Shown: piece by piece, positions 11,280 to 21,329 of the stretch | How the letters are laid out: each line of letters starts with the position of its first letter | How positions within the stretch are numbered: the first letter of the stretch is position 1 | NCBI RefSeq assembly: GCF_017921975.2 | Contig: NZ_JAGEMO020000007.1 | Coordinates: 310,001-374,000 of the forward strand | DNA from: Hymenobacter terricola | GTDB lineage: Bacteria > Bacteroidota > Bacteroidia > Cytophagales > Hymenobacteraceae | Direction of reading: 5' to 3' | Length of the DNA: 64,000 bases | The notes under the pieces: model-generated | Seen by the model: the letters and a program-made list of their open reading frames with translations, nothing else | Told to the model about the DNA's origin: nothing | Databases searched by the model: none | Position numbers and translations under genes: made by a program

Positions 11280-11876
11280 ATGAACCGCATCACCCGTTTT
11301 CTGGCTCGTCCGCTTGCCTTGGCGGCAGTAGCTTTTGCGCTGCTGAGCACCGGCGGCTGCACCACTGCTTCCCGCGTGGGCGTAACCAACGATTTTGACC
11401 ACGCTGTTAATTTCCGTGCCTATAAAACCTGGGCATGGTATCCGCAGCAGCCCCGCGATGCCGAAAGCGGCCCCGCTAAAGGCTACGAGTCGTTTCTGGA
11501 CAAGCGCATGCGCGCTGCCGTAACCACGGAAATGACCCAGAAAGGCCTGACTGAAGTAACCACCGCGCCCGACATCTACATTGCCTACAGCGCCCGGGTG
11601 GAGGACAAGCAGCAGGTGTCGCCCTACTACAACGGCCTTGGCTACCCGTACGGCTACGGCTACGGCTACTACGGCCGCAACTACTCGCCCGTGACGCAGT
11701 ACAAAGCCGGCACCGTGGTGATTGACGTTATCGATGCCCGCCGCAAAGAGCTGGCGTGGCGCGGCACGGGCCAGGCCCAGGTGAACCAAAACACCATCGA
11801 CGAAGCCGAAACCCACCGCATTGTGAACGGCATTCTGAGCACCTACCCGCCGCAGGACAGCAACGCCCGCCGCTAA
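11280..11876 (+). CDS. DUF4136 domain lipoprotein
   Basis: The 198-residue product has a signal ending in a lipobox with Cys27 (LLSTGGC). The body shows the DUF4136 pattern: DFDHAVNFRAYKTWAWYP, then LDKRMRAAVTTEMTQKGL, APDIYIAYSARVED, a Gly/Tyr-rich segment GYPYGYGYGYYGRNY, and GTVVIDVIDARRKELAWRG. Proteins of this family are envelope lipoproteins of unknown function. A strong terminator follows. Confidence 0.85.
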   Translation: MNRITRFLARPLALAAVAFALLSTGGCTTASRVGVTNDFDHAVNFRAYKTWAWYPQQPRDAESGPAKGYESFLDKRMRAAVTTEMTQKGLTEVTTAPDIYIAYSARVEDKQQVSPYYNGLGYPYGYGYGYYGRNYSPVTQYKAGTVVIDVIDARRKELAWRGTGQAQVNQNTIDEAETHRIVNGILSTYPPQDSNARR

Positions 11877-11898
11877 TTTTGGCCGCTTTATCTGCATA

Positions 11899-11928
11899 AA
11901 AAGCCCCTTCCGTCAGGAAGGGGCTTTT
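11899..11928. terminator. Rho-independent terminator
   Basis: Stem AAAAGCCCCTTCC / GGAAGGGGCTTTT (13 bp) with a GTCA loop, followed by a T-run. It serves the DUF4136 gene and lies tail-to-tail with the giant surface protein gene. Confidence 0.9.
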
Positions 11929-11987
11929 TTTTATTTTCCCATCCCACTGGCTGCAATTCTACCAGTGTCGGGCCTCAGCCTTCGCCT

Positions 11988-14900
11988 TTAGTTCTTGACG
12001 AGGCGCTGGGCGAGGTTGATGAGCTGGCCGCCGTCCTCGCTGCGCACCAGCACCACGTAGGCGCCGCTGGCCAGCAGGCGCAGGTCGATGGCGTGGGTCA
12101 GGCCCGCGTCCAGGGTGGCGTGCAGCGCCACCCGGCCAGTGGCGTCGAGCACACTCACCCGGTAAGCGCCGGCCGGCAGTTGGCTCAAATCGAGTTGGGT
12201 GATGGTGGTTGCCAGACTAGGATTGGGGTACAGGGCAATGCCTGGGGCGGTTGGTTGCGTGAAGGCCACGGTGCGCACGGGCGAGTACGTAGTGGTGCCG
12301 TCCGTATCAAACTGGCGCAGCCGGTAGTACACCCGGCCCATGGCCCTGACTCCGATACCAGTATCGGTCAGGGAATAATCGGTGGGAGTAGTCTTGTTGC
12401 CCTGCCCTTTCACCAGCCCGATTTTCGCGAAATCCGTACCGTTGAGGCTGCGCTCCACGTCGAAATGGTCGTTGCTCCGCTCCGATGCCGTGCGCCACGT
12501 CAGTAGGGCGTCCGTGTTGCGCACGGCTTTGGCTTCAAACGCCGTCAGCTCCACCGGCAGCGGCACGGTCCCGATGATAAACGTTACGGGCTGGGTCATC
12601 ACTCCGTTGTAGGCATCGGTGGTCGTCACATTCAGCGTGAAGGAGCCATTCATCAATTTAGTCTTATCAAACACGGTAATCTGGCCCGTGACAAGGTCAG
12701 CTACCAGGCTCAGGTCAGCCAGAGTAACAATGGCACCGGACGGCGAGCTGGTGAACGCGCTATAGGTTGCGGCGCGCACCCCGTTGTTCGTTACGGTGCC
12801 CGAAGGGGCCGTGCTGCCGCCGTTCACGTCGAAGAGGTTCGTGATGACGTCGCCGTTCACATAGGAGCTCAGCAGCGGCTTGGTTGGGGTATTGGCATAA
12901 GCCCCCGGCACGTCCTGATTAACCGGAATCGTGTAGCGGGCCACGTTGGAGGTCAGGGCGCCGTTGTCGGTAGCCGTAAACAGGAAGAAGGCATTGCCGA
13001 CGAAAGAGCTCAACGGGTCGAAAGTGAGCAGCAGTGCTTCGGCGGGCGTCAGCGTGCGCGGAGCGGTTACAGCCACTCCGTTCACGTAGAGTGTGCCCAC
13101 CTTGGTAGGGTCCGGAAAGGTGGTGAGGCTGTAGGTCGAAATGGTGGCGCTACCCGAAGGAATGGCCGCGAGCGACGTGATGGCCACGGGAATCGCGGTG
13201 TTGCCAATGGGCTGTTGGGCGGCATTGAAACCGGCGCGGCCGGCGTTCACCAGGTCATCGGCCGTGGGGCCGGTGGGGCCTTCGGTGGTGGCCTGCGTAC
13301 CGGGGCTGGGGGCAGCGCCCGCAGTGGTGCTGCTGCCCGTGCCCGTGATGGAATAAGGATTGGGGGCCGCCGCGGTGCTGGCCGTGCTGAAGCTTACCGT
13401 ATTCGATACCGCATTGGCCAGGCCCACATAGAGCGTGCCCAGAGCCAGGGTGACGGTGAAGCCCGCAGCCGGCGAGCCCGTGATGACGGCCCCGACCGCG
13501 CCGGGGCCCGCCATGGTGGGCGTAGCCGTGGCCACTCCCGCCGGGATGGTGATTACCTGCTGGGCCGCCGCGGCCGGCGAGCCGCCCGCGCCGCCCGCCG
13601 TGGCAGGAGCCGTGTTGGTGGTCGTAACGGTGTACGTCACCACCGTGCTGAACAGGGAACTCGCCGGGCCGCTGACTTTCGTAACCAGGTTGGCATTGGG
13701 CGTAATAGCGACGCCCGAGGTTGCGGTGGTGTTAACCGCCGTGTTGTTGGCCGTGTTGGCCTCGGCATTGCTGGCGCTGATGCTGGCCACGGCCACCAAG
13801 GGGCCGGTGCCAGGAGCCGGCACCTTCACCGTGGAGACGGTGCCCGCGGCGCCCACCGCCAGGGTAGCAATCACGGGGAGTACCACAAGGCCGGTACTCT
13901 GATAGTACTGGCTGCCATCGGCATAAGTAAACACCGTGCCCACATTGCTGACGGGCGTGGTCTGGGTATTGATGACGAGGGGATTGAGGCCGCTAACTGC
14001 CAGGCCCGCCGGGATATTCAATTGAGGGCGCACATTGGTGGCGGCACTCGCGCTGGTACTGGCGTTGCTGGGCGTCACGGTAAAGATGACCGGCTGGCCG
14101 GCCGTCTTGGTGGCAACATCCGAAGCCAGCGTAATTACCAGGTCGGCCGAAGGCACGGACGAGGCCGTGAGCGTAGTATTCAGCACCGCCGAGTTATTGT
14201 CCAGGTTCAGGTCATTGCTGGCGTTGGCGGGATTAGCGGCCCAGCCGAGGGCGATGGATGCTTGGTCGGGCGCGTCGAAGCTCACCGTGTTGGTACGGGC
14301 CCCGGCCGCGCCGGGCGCCTGCCCCACAATGCTGGCAAAGGCCACAATGCCCGTGGCAGAATTATAGGTAGCCCCATCAGCATAAGTAACGGTGGTGCCA
14401 GCGGGCGCGCCGGGCAGCTGCCCGTTCACTTTCACCGGCGAGGTGCCCGTGAGAGGCAGGCCCGTTGGAAACTGCGCTATAAATGCCGTGGTATTCGCGG
14501 CCAGCGTGGGCGAGAGGCCGGAGTTGGTGGCCGTCACGGCGTAGGTGAGCGGCGCGCCGACCAGAGCCGCCGTTGGCCCCGTTACGGCCACCACCACATC
14601 CGAGGCGGCGCTCACGGCCGCGCTCACGCTGCTGGTGCCCGTGCTTCCGCCGTTGCCGGGCGCGCCTACCTGCACCGCGCCCACATTGGTGAGCACCGAG
14701 CTGGCCGGCACCAGGTAGGTAATGGCGTTTTGGGCCACCTGGCCGCCGGTCATCGTGGGCAGCGTGGGCAGGGTGAGGAGGCCAGTGGCCGGGACGTAAG
14801 TGGAGCCGTCGGTGAAAGTGGCGACCCCGGTCCCGGCATTCACGCTGGTGGGCAAGTTGCCGTTCAGCTTCAGGCCGTTGGCATCAGTAATGGATGTCAG

Positions 14901-17900
14901 CAGGCCTACCGGAATAGCCACCGTCTGACTGACACTACTGGCGGATACCGTGCCGAGGTTCGTGGTGGTCAGGTTGTACACCACCGGCTGGCCGGCAAGG
15001 GCCGCGCTGGGGCCGGTGAGCACCGTGCTCACCTGGCTGGCGAACTGCACATTGGTTTGCGTGGTGGCAATATTGTCCGACGGCACGGGGTCCGAAGTGG
15101 TGGTGGTGGCCACGGCCGAAGCGTTGAGCACCAGCATGCTGGTCGGCGCCGTTACCGTGAACACGAACTGTTGCGTGGCCTGGGCAGCCAGCGTCGGGCT
15201 GGCCGGAAAGCCGAGCGCACCCGTGGCGGTGTTGTACGTGGCCACCGTGGTCACCCCCGCGCCGCTGGTGTAGGTGATGACGTTGCCGAGGGTGGTATTG
15301 CCGGTGCTGCCAGTCACGGCGAGAGTAGCGGGCAGCAGGCCGATGGGCAGCATCACCAATTCCTGGACACTAGCGGCGGTACTGGGCCCGTCGTTGATGA
15401 TAGTGGCGGTGTAGGTAACGGCCTGGCTGACCGGCACCATGCCCGGTGCCACGTTGGTCGGCACCGCGTTCAGCACCGCACTAGCGGTTAGCGTGTTGCG
15501 CAGGTTAGCTGTGGTACCGCTGGCCGCGGCACTGCCCAGGGCCGGTGCGCCAGTGGCCGCCGTGGTTACCAACGCGGCGGCAGTCGCCGAGTTATTGGCC
15601 GGGTTGGTATCATTCACCAGGCTAGCCGCGGTGAAGGTCGAAACAGGCTGCACGGTGGTGCCGGAAACCGGAGCCGCAAAACTCACCGTGTTGTTCACTG
15701 CCTGCCCCGAGTTCAGGCTGATGGCGGGGAAAGTAACCAGGCCCGTCGCGCTGCTGTAGGTGCCGCCGTTGGTGGCATAGGCGCCTAGATTACCCAGGCC
15801 GATATTCACCGTTTGCACCACGTTGCTGGCCAATAGGCTGCCACTGGCATTCTGTGCCGTAACCACGTAAGCCACAATATCGCCGGCCGTGGGAGCAGTG
15901 CCAGGGCCTGTTATGGTGGTGCTGAGGTCGTAGCCATCGGCTGGCGTTATGGCCACAATCGCCGTAGCCGTATTGTTGGCCGGCACGGGGTCCACGGTGC
16001 CATTGGCTACCTGGGCCGTCACATTGTACGGGCCATTGACCGGGGCCGCGACCGAGAAGGTATACGTTTTCGGCGTGCCATTGGTCAGCGTCACGGCCGG
16101 AAAGCTCAGCAGGCCGGTGGTTTGGTTGTAGGTAGCGCCGGCGAAAGTGCCGCCGGTGTACGTGATGATTCCGCTGCTGGGTGCGCTGGCGGTGGCCCCC
16201 GTGACGGTGAGGGTCGTCCCGGTCAGGCCGGTTTGCAGCTGGGCCGTTTGCACCACGGCGGTGGCGGCGGTGGTCGCGTTATTATTGGTGGCCGTGATGG
16301 TGAATGGCACCAGCGAGCCGGCGGCCGGCAGGCTGGCCGTGGTCGAGATGGCCGTGACCAGGTCAAAGCGCGGGTCTTCAATCGTCACGCGCACCAGGGC
16401 CGGGTTCGAATTTTTGCCATAAATGTCGCTGACGGTGTACATGAACAGGGCCGTCCCCTTGAAGCCCGCCGTGGGCGTAAAGGTGATTTGGCCCGTCGCA
16501 GTAACGTAGGCCGTGCCACCCGACACCGCAATGGGAGCCCCCGCTGTGCCCTGCTGCACCCCCGCCGTGCTGCGGTCAAGGTCAACCGTGGCGGGGTCGA
16601 GGCCCCCCACGGCATCCGCATCATTAGTAAGCACGCCAGCCGTGGCCGTGCCGATGGCACCGCTCAGGGTGATGGCCGTGCCGGGAGTGGTGATGTAGGC
16701 ATCGTTGGCCGCGGCCGGGGCGTCTTCGCAATCGGCGCTGGCAGCTACGCCGGGCGCGCCGCCGCTGGCATCGGCCGCCACGGGCCCGTCGGTGCTACTG
16801 CCGGGCAGGGCGAGCACGACGCCGCTGTTGCCGGCGGTGGCGCCGAAGGTGACGGTGGTACCCCCATACTGCGAGGTGCCGGCCGCACCGCCGGCCACCG
16901 CGAGGGTGCCGAACGTGCCATTGGCAATCACGGCCCCGCCGCCGCCGCCGCCGCCCGGCCCGGCGGGGCTGGGAGTGGCACTCGTGGCAACTGTAGTCGC
17001 GGTATTGGCATTAAGGCCGCCCGCCCCGCCCGCATTGGCCGCTGTGATGTTGGCCAGGCCCGTGGCATCGCGGAGCGCCACCAGAATGGTGCCGCCGCCG
17101 CCACCGCCGCCCATGCCTTCGATGACATTCGATAACGGAGTTCCGGTGGCCACAACAATGCCCCCACCCGAGACGGTTTGTTGGGCCGAGTCGTTGCCGG
17201 AGGCGCTAACGGTACCCGTGCCCGAAACACTGCCGGCCCGGATAATCGTGATGCCACCGCCCTGCGCGCCGCCATTAAATAGGGCCCGCATCGCCGGGGT
17301 TTTGGCATCCAGCGGCACGTTGTCGCTGTTGTTGGCCGCGCCGCCGCCGCCGCCCATCAGCAGGCGGCTGCTCGATATCTGCGCGGCCGCCGCGCCCCCA
17401 TAGGCCCGGTTGTCCACGGCAGGAGTTGGGTCACCTAAGTTGTAGCCGCCTTTGCCACCAGCGGCCGCGCCGCCGCCGCCGCCGCCGCCGCCCTTGCGGG
17501 TAGCCGTGCCGCCCCCGCCATTGGCCGGAGCGCCGCGCCCCAGGCCGCCACTGGGGTAAGAATTGGTGCCCAAATCAGTGCCGACGCGCACAAGCGCCGC
17601 GTTTTGATAAACCACAAATTGCGGCGTGCCGGCGAAGCTCTCGCCTTTCTCGCCGTAGGCCGACGCATTATCGGTGGCAATATTGATGGCCGTGGTGGCC
17701 GGGGCATTAAACAGGGCCCGCCCGCCGCCGCCCCGGAAGCCGCGCGCGGCGGACGTGATGGCGAAGCCGGCAAAAGTCAGCTTGCCGGCTACTTCCAGCG
17801 CCACCATGCCGCCCTTGGCGCCGTCCCACTGGGCCGCCCCAATGTTGCCGGCCAGCGTCACGTTGCCGTATTGCGGCACCCGCACTACCTGAAACGTGCG

Positions 17901-18875
17901 CGGGCCGCTGGTGGTGGCTACTGCGGCAGCGTTCAGGTAGGCATTGCGGAGCGGGCTGGCCAAAGTCAGCGTGCCCGAAGCGCCTGCGGCCAAGGTGCTA
18001 TTGGCCACTACGTACTCGTAGGTGCCGGCCGTGAAGTTGGCGTTGACTAAGTAGCCGGCAGCATCAGCGCCGGTCAGGCCGTCGCCGTACGTGTTGGTAT
18101 TATTCACGTCGATGTCCGCGCCCTGCATTTGAATGATGAGCAGCAAGTCGCCGGCCGTCACACCGGGGGCCGCCCCGGTGGGGGTGCCCACCACAATACT
18201 GGTAGCCCCCACGCTCAGCGTCTGCGCCGTGGTGGCGGAGGGAAAGTACGTATTCACGATGAGGCCCCCGGCCGGGCCGGCCGTTCCCAGGTTGGTGGGG
18301 CTGCCGTCCTTGGCAATCGAGGCCGTGGTAGGGGCGCAGAGCGCGCCCGCAACCGTAGTCGAAAGGTTGGCATTGGCGGCCGAGCCGTCGTTGTCGGTCA
18401 GCGTGGCTTCGGCATTGGCGGCGCTGGCCGTGCTGGCTGCTTTGCCGGTGTAAGTGCCGGTGCTTTGGGCCAGGAAGCTCACGGCGCTGGCCAGGCTCGT
18501 GCCCACGGCCACCGTGGTGGAGGCAAAGGTGACCAGGCCGGTCGCCGGGGCGTAGGTGCCGCCGCTCACCGTACTCAGCGGCAGGCCAATGGGCAGCTTG
18601 ATGGTGACGACCACGCCCGTGGCATCCACGGTGGTCACGTTCTGGGTGGTCGCAATGTAGGTTATCACCTGCCCGATGCTCGTGCTGGTGGGTCCGCTGA
18701 TGGTCGTCACCAGCACATTGCCGGCCAGTATCGACCGACTCCCCGCAGGCCTCAACGAGCCGCGCGAAGCCGCCTTCGCCTTAACTGAATTTACAGGCCG
18801 GAATCTAGTGGCTGAGCCCACAAAAGGCTCAAAAAGTAAAGTCAGCAGCAAAAAAAATCCCGGCACTCGGGACAA
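11988..18875 (-). CDS. Giant T9SS-exported surface protein with DUF11-like repeats
   Basis: About 2295 residues. A hydrophobic N-terminal segment (PGFFLLLTLLFEPFVGSA) looks like a signal peptide. It is followed by a DUF11-like module (ITYIATTQNVTTVDATGVVV), a glycine-rich region at about residues 390-700 with long G-tracts, then roughly ten DUF11-type repeats of 110-150 residues. Each carries VxYxxTxTNxGxSxAxxV and NTVSFxAP-like segments. The last 90 residues (ALYPNPSLATT to the end) form a type A T9SS sorting domain, preceded by LPVELTAFEAKAV-type sequence common before such domains. I infer a secreted, surface-anchored filament or adhesin. No ATG exists near the start: TTG or GTG codons at 18896, 18875 and 18866 are candidates, and I chose 18875 because it puts an arginine before the hydrophobic core. 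Confidence 0.88.
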   Translation of the reverse strand: MSRVPGFFLLLTLLFEPFVGSATRFRPVNSVKAKAASRGSLRPAGSRSILAGNVLVTTISGPTSTSIGQVITYIATTQNVTTVDATGVVVTIKLPIGLPLSTVSGGTYAPATGLVTFASTTVAVGTSLASAVSFLAQSTGTYTGKAASTASAANAEATLTDNDGSAANANLSTTVAGALCAPTTASIAKDGSPTNLGTAGPAGGLIVNTYFPSATTAQTLSVGATSIVVGTPTGAAPGVTAGDLLLIIQMQGADIDVNNTNTYGDGLTGADAAGYLVNANFTAGTYEYVVANSTLAAGASGTLTLASPLRNAYLNAAAVATTSGPRTFQVVRVPQYGNVTLAGNIGAAQWDGAKGGMVALEVAGKLTFAGFAITSAARGFRGGGGRALFNAPATTAINIATDNASAYGEKGESFAGTPQFVVYQNAALVRVGTDLGTNSYPSGGLGRGAPANGGGGTATRKGGGGGGGGAAAGGKGGYNLGDPTPAVDNRAYGGAAAAQISSSRLLMGGGGGAANNSDNVPLDAKTPAMRALFNGGAQGGGITIIRAGSVSGTGTVSASGNDSAQQTVSGGGIVVATGTPLSNVIEGMGGGGGGGTILVALRDATGLANITAANAGGAGGLNANTATTVATSATPSPAGPGGGGGGGAVIANGTFGTLAVAGGAAGTSQYGGTTVTFGATAGNSGVVLALPGSSTDGPVAADASGGAPGVAASADCEDAPAAANDAYITTPGTAITLSGAIGTATAGVLTNDADAVGGLDPATVDLDRSTAGVQQGTAGAPIAVSGGTAYVTATGQITFTPTAGFKGTALFMYTVSDIYGKNSNPALVRVTIEDPRFDLVTAISTTASLPAAGSLVPFTITATNNNATTAATAVVQTAQLQTGLTGTTLTVTGATASAPSSGIITYTGGTFAGATYNQTTGLLSFPAVTLTNGTPKTYTFSVAAPVNGPYNVTAQVANGTVDPVPANNTATAIVAITPADGYDLSTTITGPGTAPTAGDIVAYVVTAQNASGSLLASNVVQTVNIGLGNLGAYATNGGTYSSATGLVTFPAISLNSGQAVNNTVSFAAPVSGTTVQPVSTFTAASLVNDTNPANNSATAAALVTTAATGAPALGSAAASGTTANLRNTLTASAVLNAVPTNVAPGMVPVSQAVTYTATIINDGPSTAASVQELVMLPIGLLPATLAVTGSTGNTTLGNVITYTSGAGVTTVATYNTATGALGFPASPTLAAQATQQFVFTVTAPTSMLVLNASAVATTTTSDPVPSDNIATTQTNVQFASQVSTVLTGPSAALAGQPVVYNLTTTNLGTVSASSVSQTVAIPVGLLTSITDANGLKLNGNLPTSVNAGTGVATFTDGSTYVPATGLLTLPTLPTMTGGQVAQNAITYLVPASSVLTNVGAVQVGAPGNGGSTGTSSVSAAVSAASDVVVAVTGPTAALVGAPLTYAVTATNSGLSPTLAANTTAFIAQFPTGLPLTGTSPVKVNGQLPGAPAGTTVTYADGATYNSATGIVAFASIVGQAPGAAGARTNTVSFDAPDQASIALGWAANPANASNDLNLDNNSAVLNTTLTASSVPSADLVITLASDVATKTAGQPVIFTVTPSNASTSASAATNVRPQLNIPAGLAVSGLNPLVINTQTTPVSNVGTVFTYADGSQYYQSTGLVVLPVIATLAVGAAGTVSTVKVPAPGTGPLVAVASISASNAEANTANNTAVNTTATSGVAITPNANLVTKVSGPASSLFSTVVTYTVTTTNTAPATAGGAGGSPAAAAQQVITIPAGVATATPTMAGPGAVGAVITGSPAAGFTVTLALGTLYVGLANAVSNTVSFSTASTAAAPNPYSITGTGSSTTAGAAPSPGTQATTEGPTGPTADDLVNAGRAGFNAAQQPIGNTAIPVAITSLAAIPSGSATISTYSLTTFPDPTKVGTLYVNGVAVTAPRTLTPAEALLLTFDPLSSFVGNAFFLFTATDNGALTSNVARYTIPVNQDVPGAYANTPTKPLLSSYVNGDVITNLFDVNGGSTAPSGTVTNNGVRAATYSAFTSSPSGAIVTLADLSLVADLVTGQITVFDKTKLMNGSFTLNVTTTDAYNGVMTQPVTFIIGTVPLPVELTAFEAKAVRNTDALLTWRTASERSNDHFDVERSLNGTDFAKIGLVKGQGNKTTPTDYSLTDTGIGVRAMGRVYYRLRQFDTDGTTTYSPVRTVAFTQPTAPGIALYPNPSLATTITQLDLSQLPAGAYRVSVLDATGRVALHATLDAGLTHAIDLRLLASGAYVVLVRSEDGGQLINLAQRLVKN

Positions 18876-18896
18876 GGGTTGTAATGGTATATCCAA

Positions 18897-19156
18897 AGTG
18901 TGGGGGGTTAAGCAAAAGCGTTATCTCCTCATGCCAGCTTGGCAAAAAGTATTTCTCGGCCCTATTTTCGGCAAAGCTAACCCTTTCACTTGCTTATATT
19001 CTTTTATATTTTTACTCAAGCAAGTACAGTCGTTGAGTAGGTAAAAAATATTTATCCTGCTATTGTAACAGGGAATTCCCCACTATTTTTGGCTTTCCTG
19101 CGCTCTGTCGCATTATTTCTTTACTCTCCCGAAACAGACGACACCGACCGCAAAAA
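18897..19156. other. AT-rich intergenic region upstream of the giant surface gene
   Basis: About 260 bp, clearly AT-richer than its surroundings, with a TACTCAA/TTGAGTA inverted repeat near 19010-19040 and a G-tract just above the giant gene. It presumably holds that gene's promoter, but I cannot place a convincing TAnnTTTG element. No coding sequence is supported. Confidence 0.5.
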
Positions 19157-19186
19157 AGCAGCCCCGGCTGGCTGGCCGGGGCTGCT
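19157..19186 (-). terminator. Rho-independent terminator of lipA
   Basis: Arms AGCAGCCCCGGC and GCCGGGGCTGCT pair perfectly around a 6-nt loop; on the minus strand the stem is followed by a run of six T. It lies about 65 bp beyond the lipA stop codon. Confidence 0.85.
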
Positions 19187-19249
19187 TCAAATTCAGGCAA
19201 AAACAAGTCGACTAAAGTTCGACGTTGGAGAAACGACCGTTTTCGTTCG

Positions 19250-20143
19250 TTAAATTGGCACGTTTACGTGGCGCTCGGCGTGGTAGGAGCTGCGCACCAG
19301 CGGGCCGCTTTCCACGTATTTCAGGCCCCGTTTCAGGCCTTCTTCCTTATAGTGGGCAAACCGGTCGGGGGTGATGAACTCGGCCACGTCGAGGTGGCGC
19401 TTGGTGGGCTGCAGGTACTGGCCCAGGGTGAGGATGTCGAGGCCATTGGCCACGAGGTCGTCCATGGCCTGGTACAGCTCGTCGGCCTTCTCGCCCAGGC
19501 CCAGCATGATGCCGGATTTGGTGCGGTGGCCGGCCAGTTTCGTGCGACGGATTTGCTCCAGGCTGCGGTCGTAACGGGCCTGCGGGCGCACGAGGCGGTA
19601 GAGGCTGCCCACGGTTTCGATGTTGTGCGAAATCACTTCCTGGCCGCCCGAAATCATCACGTCGAGCGCGTCCCAGTTGGCTTTCACGTCCGGAATCAGG
19701 GTTTCGATGGTGGTGCCGGGGCTGAGCTGCTTGGTGAGCACCACGGTTTCGCGCCACACGCTGGCGCCCCGGTCCTTCAGCTCGTCGCGGTTCACGCTGG
19801 TGATAACGGCGTGCTTCACTTTCATGAGGTGAATGGCTTCGGCCACACGGCGGGGCTCGTCGAGGTCGTACTCGGTGGGGCGGCCGGTGGCCACGGCGCA
19901 GAACGAGCACGACCGGGTGCAGATGTTGCCCAGAATCATGAAGGTGGCCGTGCCGGCGCCCCAGCATTCGCCCATATTGGGGCAGTTGCCGCTCTCGCAG
20001 ATGGTGTGCAGCTTGTGCTCGTCCACGAGGCGGCGCACGGCGGCGTATTCTTCGCCCACGGGCAGCTTCACGCGCAGCCAGTCGGGCTTGCGGGGGCGGG
20101 CGGGGGCAGCCGTTTCGGGCTGGATAACGGGCAAATCAATCAT
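19250..20143 (-). CDS. lipA: Lipoyl synthase (radical SAM)
   Basis: The 297-residue product inserts two sulfurs into octanoyl-protein to make lipoyl groups on 2-oxoacid dehydrogenases and the glycine cleavage H-protein. Both iron-sulfur motifs are visible: the auxiliary cluster [12 protein letters not shown] (Cys49, 54, 60) and the radical-SAM motif CTRSCSFC (Cys75, 79, 82). The SAM-fold landmarks [20 protein letters not shown] and [13 protein letters not shown] follow. It is a single-gene unit with its own terminator; the octanoyltransferase gene is not adjacent. The upstream region carries one arm of a 27-bp inverted repeat. Confidence 0.98.
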   Translation of the reverse strand: MIDLPVIQPETAAPARPRKPDWLRVKLPVGEEYAAVRRLVDEHKLHTICESGNCPNMGECWGAGTATFMILGNICTRSCSFCAVATGRPTEYDLDEPRRVAEAIHLMKVKHAVITSVNRDELKDRGASVWRETVVLTKQLSPGTTIETLIPDVKANWDALDVMISGGQEVISHNIETVGSLYRLVRPQARYDRSLEQIRRTKLAGHRTKSGIMLGLGEKADELYQAMDDLVANGLDILTLGQYLQPTKRHLDVAEFITPDRFAHYKEEGLKRGLKYVESGPLVRSSYHAERHVNVPI

Positions 20144-20155
20144 TTTCAGTTAACA

Positions 20156-20321
20156 GTTAGCAGTTAACGGTGAGCAGTTAACCCTATGCAAAAGCAATTC
20201 GCAGCCCAATCGGTTCGAAAAAAAAGCTGCACAAAATTAATCAAGGAAGTCTGTGCCTCGGGCATAACTACCTCCGCGTCACACCCTGGCAGCCGTTAAC
20301 TGCTCACTATTAACTGCTAAC
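20156..20321. repeat. Inverted repeat of TTAACTG type flanking the lipA upstream region
   Basis: The segment GTTAGCAGTTAACGGTGAGC... at 20156-20182 is repeated in inverse orientation at 20295-20321 with two mismatches in 27 bases; the inside is 112 bp. The arms are built of short degenerate units (GTTAACTG, GTTAGCAG) also seen near 23329, 55202 and 55262. Confidence 0.8.
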
Positions 20322-20326
20322 TACCC

Positions 20327-21223
20327 TTATGAGCGGTGGCCGAAATACAGCGTCAGGTACACCGAGGGGAAGAATTTGTGATTCAGCGCGTCAGTGTCGG
20401 ACAGGGTGCCGGGACTGAGGATGACCATGCGCTTGGTAAAGCCTTCCACCAGAAAGCCCACTTCCAGGCCGGTCACGGCGTCGCGGTAGCGGCCGTACTC
20501 GAAGCTGAGACCGCCACGCAGGTGGAAGCCGGGCACCACCTGCGTTTGCCCAATGCCGCTGAACAGCGGGCCGTGGTCGAGAATGGCCCCCGAATCGGTG
20601 TGCTTGTAGGGGTCGTACTGCTCGTTCACGATGTCGTCGGTCTGCACGTTGATAACCCTGGTTTTCGTAGCCGTGCGGTCGTAGCTGATGTAGTAAGGCA
20701 TCAGCAGGCCGATGGACGGCCCCACGCTCAACAGGGCATTCACCTGCACACCGGCATCGGCGGCTTTGCGAAACAGGATGCGCTGCAGGCCCACCGAGGG
20801 ACGTAGCACAAAGGCGTAGTTGGTTTTGCGGTCGATGTAGGTGCCCCCCACTACCGAAGTAAAGCGCACTTCTTTGCCATTTTTCAGCATCACCCCCTCA
20901 ATGCTCCAGAAGCGCAGGAAACGGTCGTCGAGCACGTGCGAGGAGCGCACCGACGCGCCGCCCAATAAGCCGCCCTGGTTATTGAAATTAATGCCAAAAA
21001 CAAATTCCTTGCGGTACGACTGTTCATCGGACGGCGCGGCCGGCACCGCCGTTGAACGCAGCGGTGCCTGGGCTGCGCGCGCCGGGGACGACGAGGGCTC
21101 CGGCGCGGACGACGATGCGGCGCGGGCGGGCGTGGAACGTCCAGAGTCCTGCGCCTGGATGCTGCCGGCGGCCAGCAAACCAACGGCCAGCAAACCAAAA
21201 AAACGGGAGGAAAGGAGATGCAT
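20327..21223 (-). CDS. Hypothetical secreted/outer-membrane beta-barrel protein
   Basis: About 298 residues. The start at 21223 gives a signal peptide (RFFGLLAVGLLAAGSIQAQ). An Ala/Pro/Ser-rich linker of about 40 residues follows, then alternating hydrophobic strands (FVFGINFNNQGGLLGGASV, SVGLQRILFRK, GLEVGFLVEGFTKRMVIL), ending FFPSVYLTLYFGHRS, an aromatic-terminated last strand typical of outer-membrane barrels. No family is recognised. It may be co-transcribed towards lipA, but the inverted repeat between them argues for separate regulation. Confidence 0.7.
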   Translation of the reverse strand: MHLLSSRFFGLLAVGLLAAGSIQAQDSGRSTPARAASSSAPEPSSSPARAAQAPLRSTAVPAAPSDEQSYRKEFVFGINFNNQGGLLGGASVRSSHVLDDRFLRFWSIEGVMLKNGKEVRFTSVVGGTYIDRKTNYAFVLRPSVGLQRILFRKAADAGVQVNALLSVGPSIGLLMPYYISYDRTATKTRVINVQTDDIVNEQYDPYKHTDSGAILDHGPLFSGIGQTQVVPGFHLRGGLSFEYGRYRDAVTGLEVGFLVEGFTKRMVILSPGTLSDTDALNHKFFPSVYLTLYFGHRS

Positions 21224-21329
21224 AGTCAACCAGAAATGGAACCGACCAAGCGCCACAGGCGCGGCGCATCAAGTAGTACGTAATTTAGCTAAATCAGAAA
21301 CAACTTTGTAAAGATAACTCGCTGACTTG

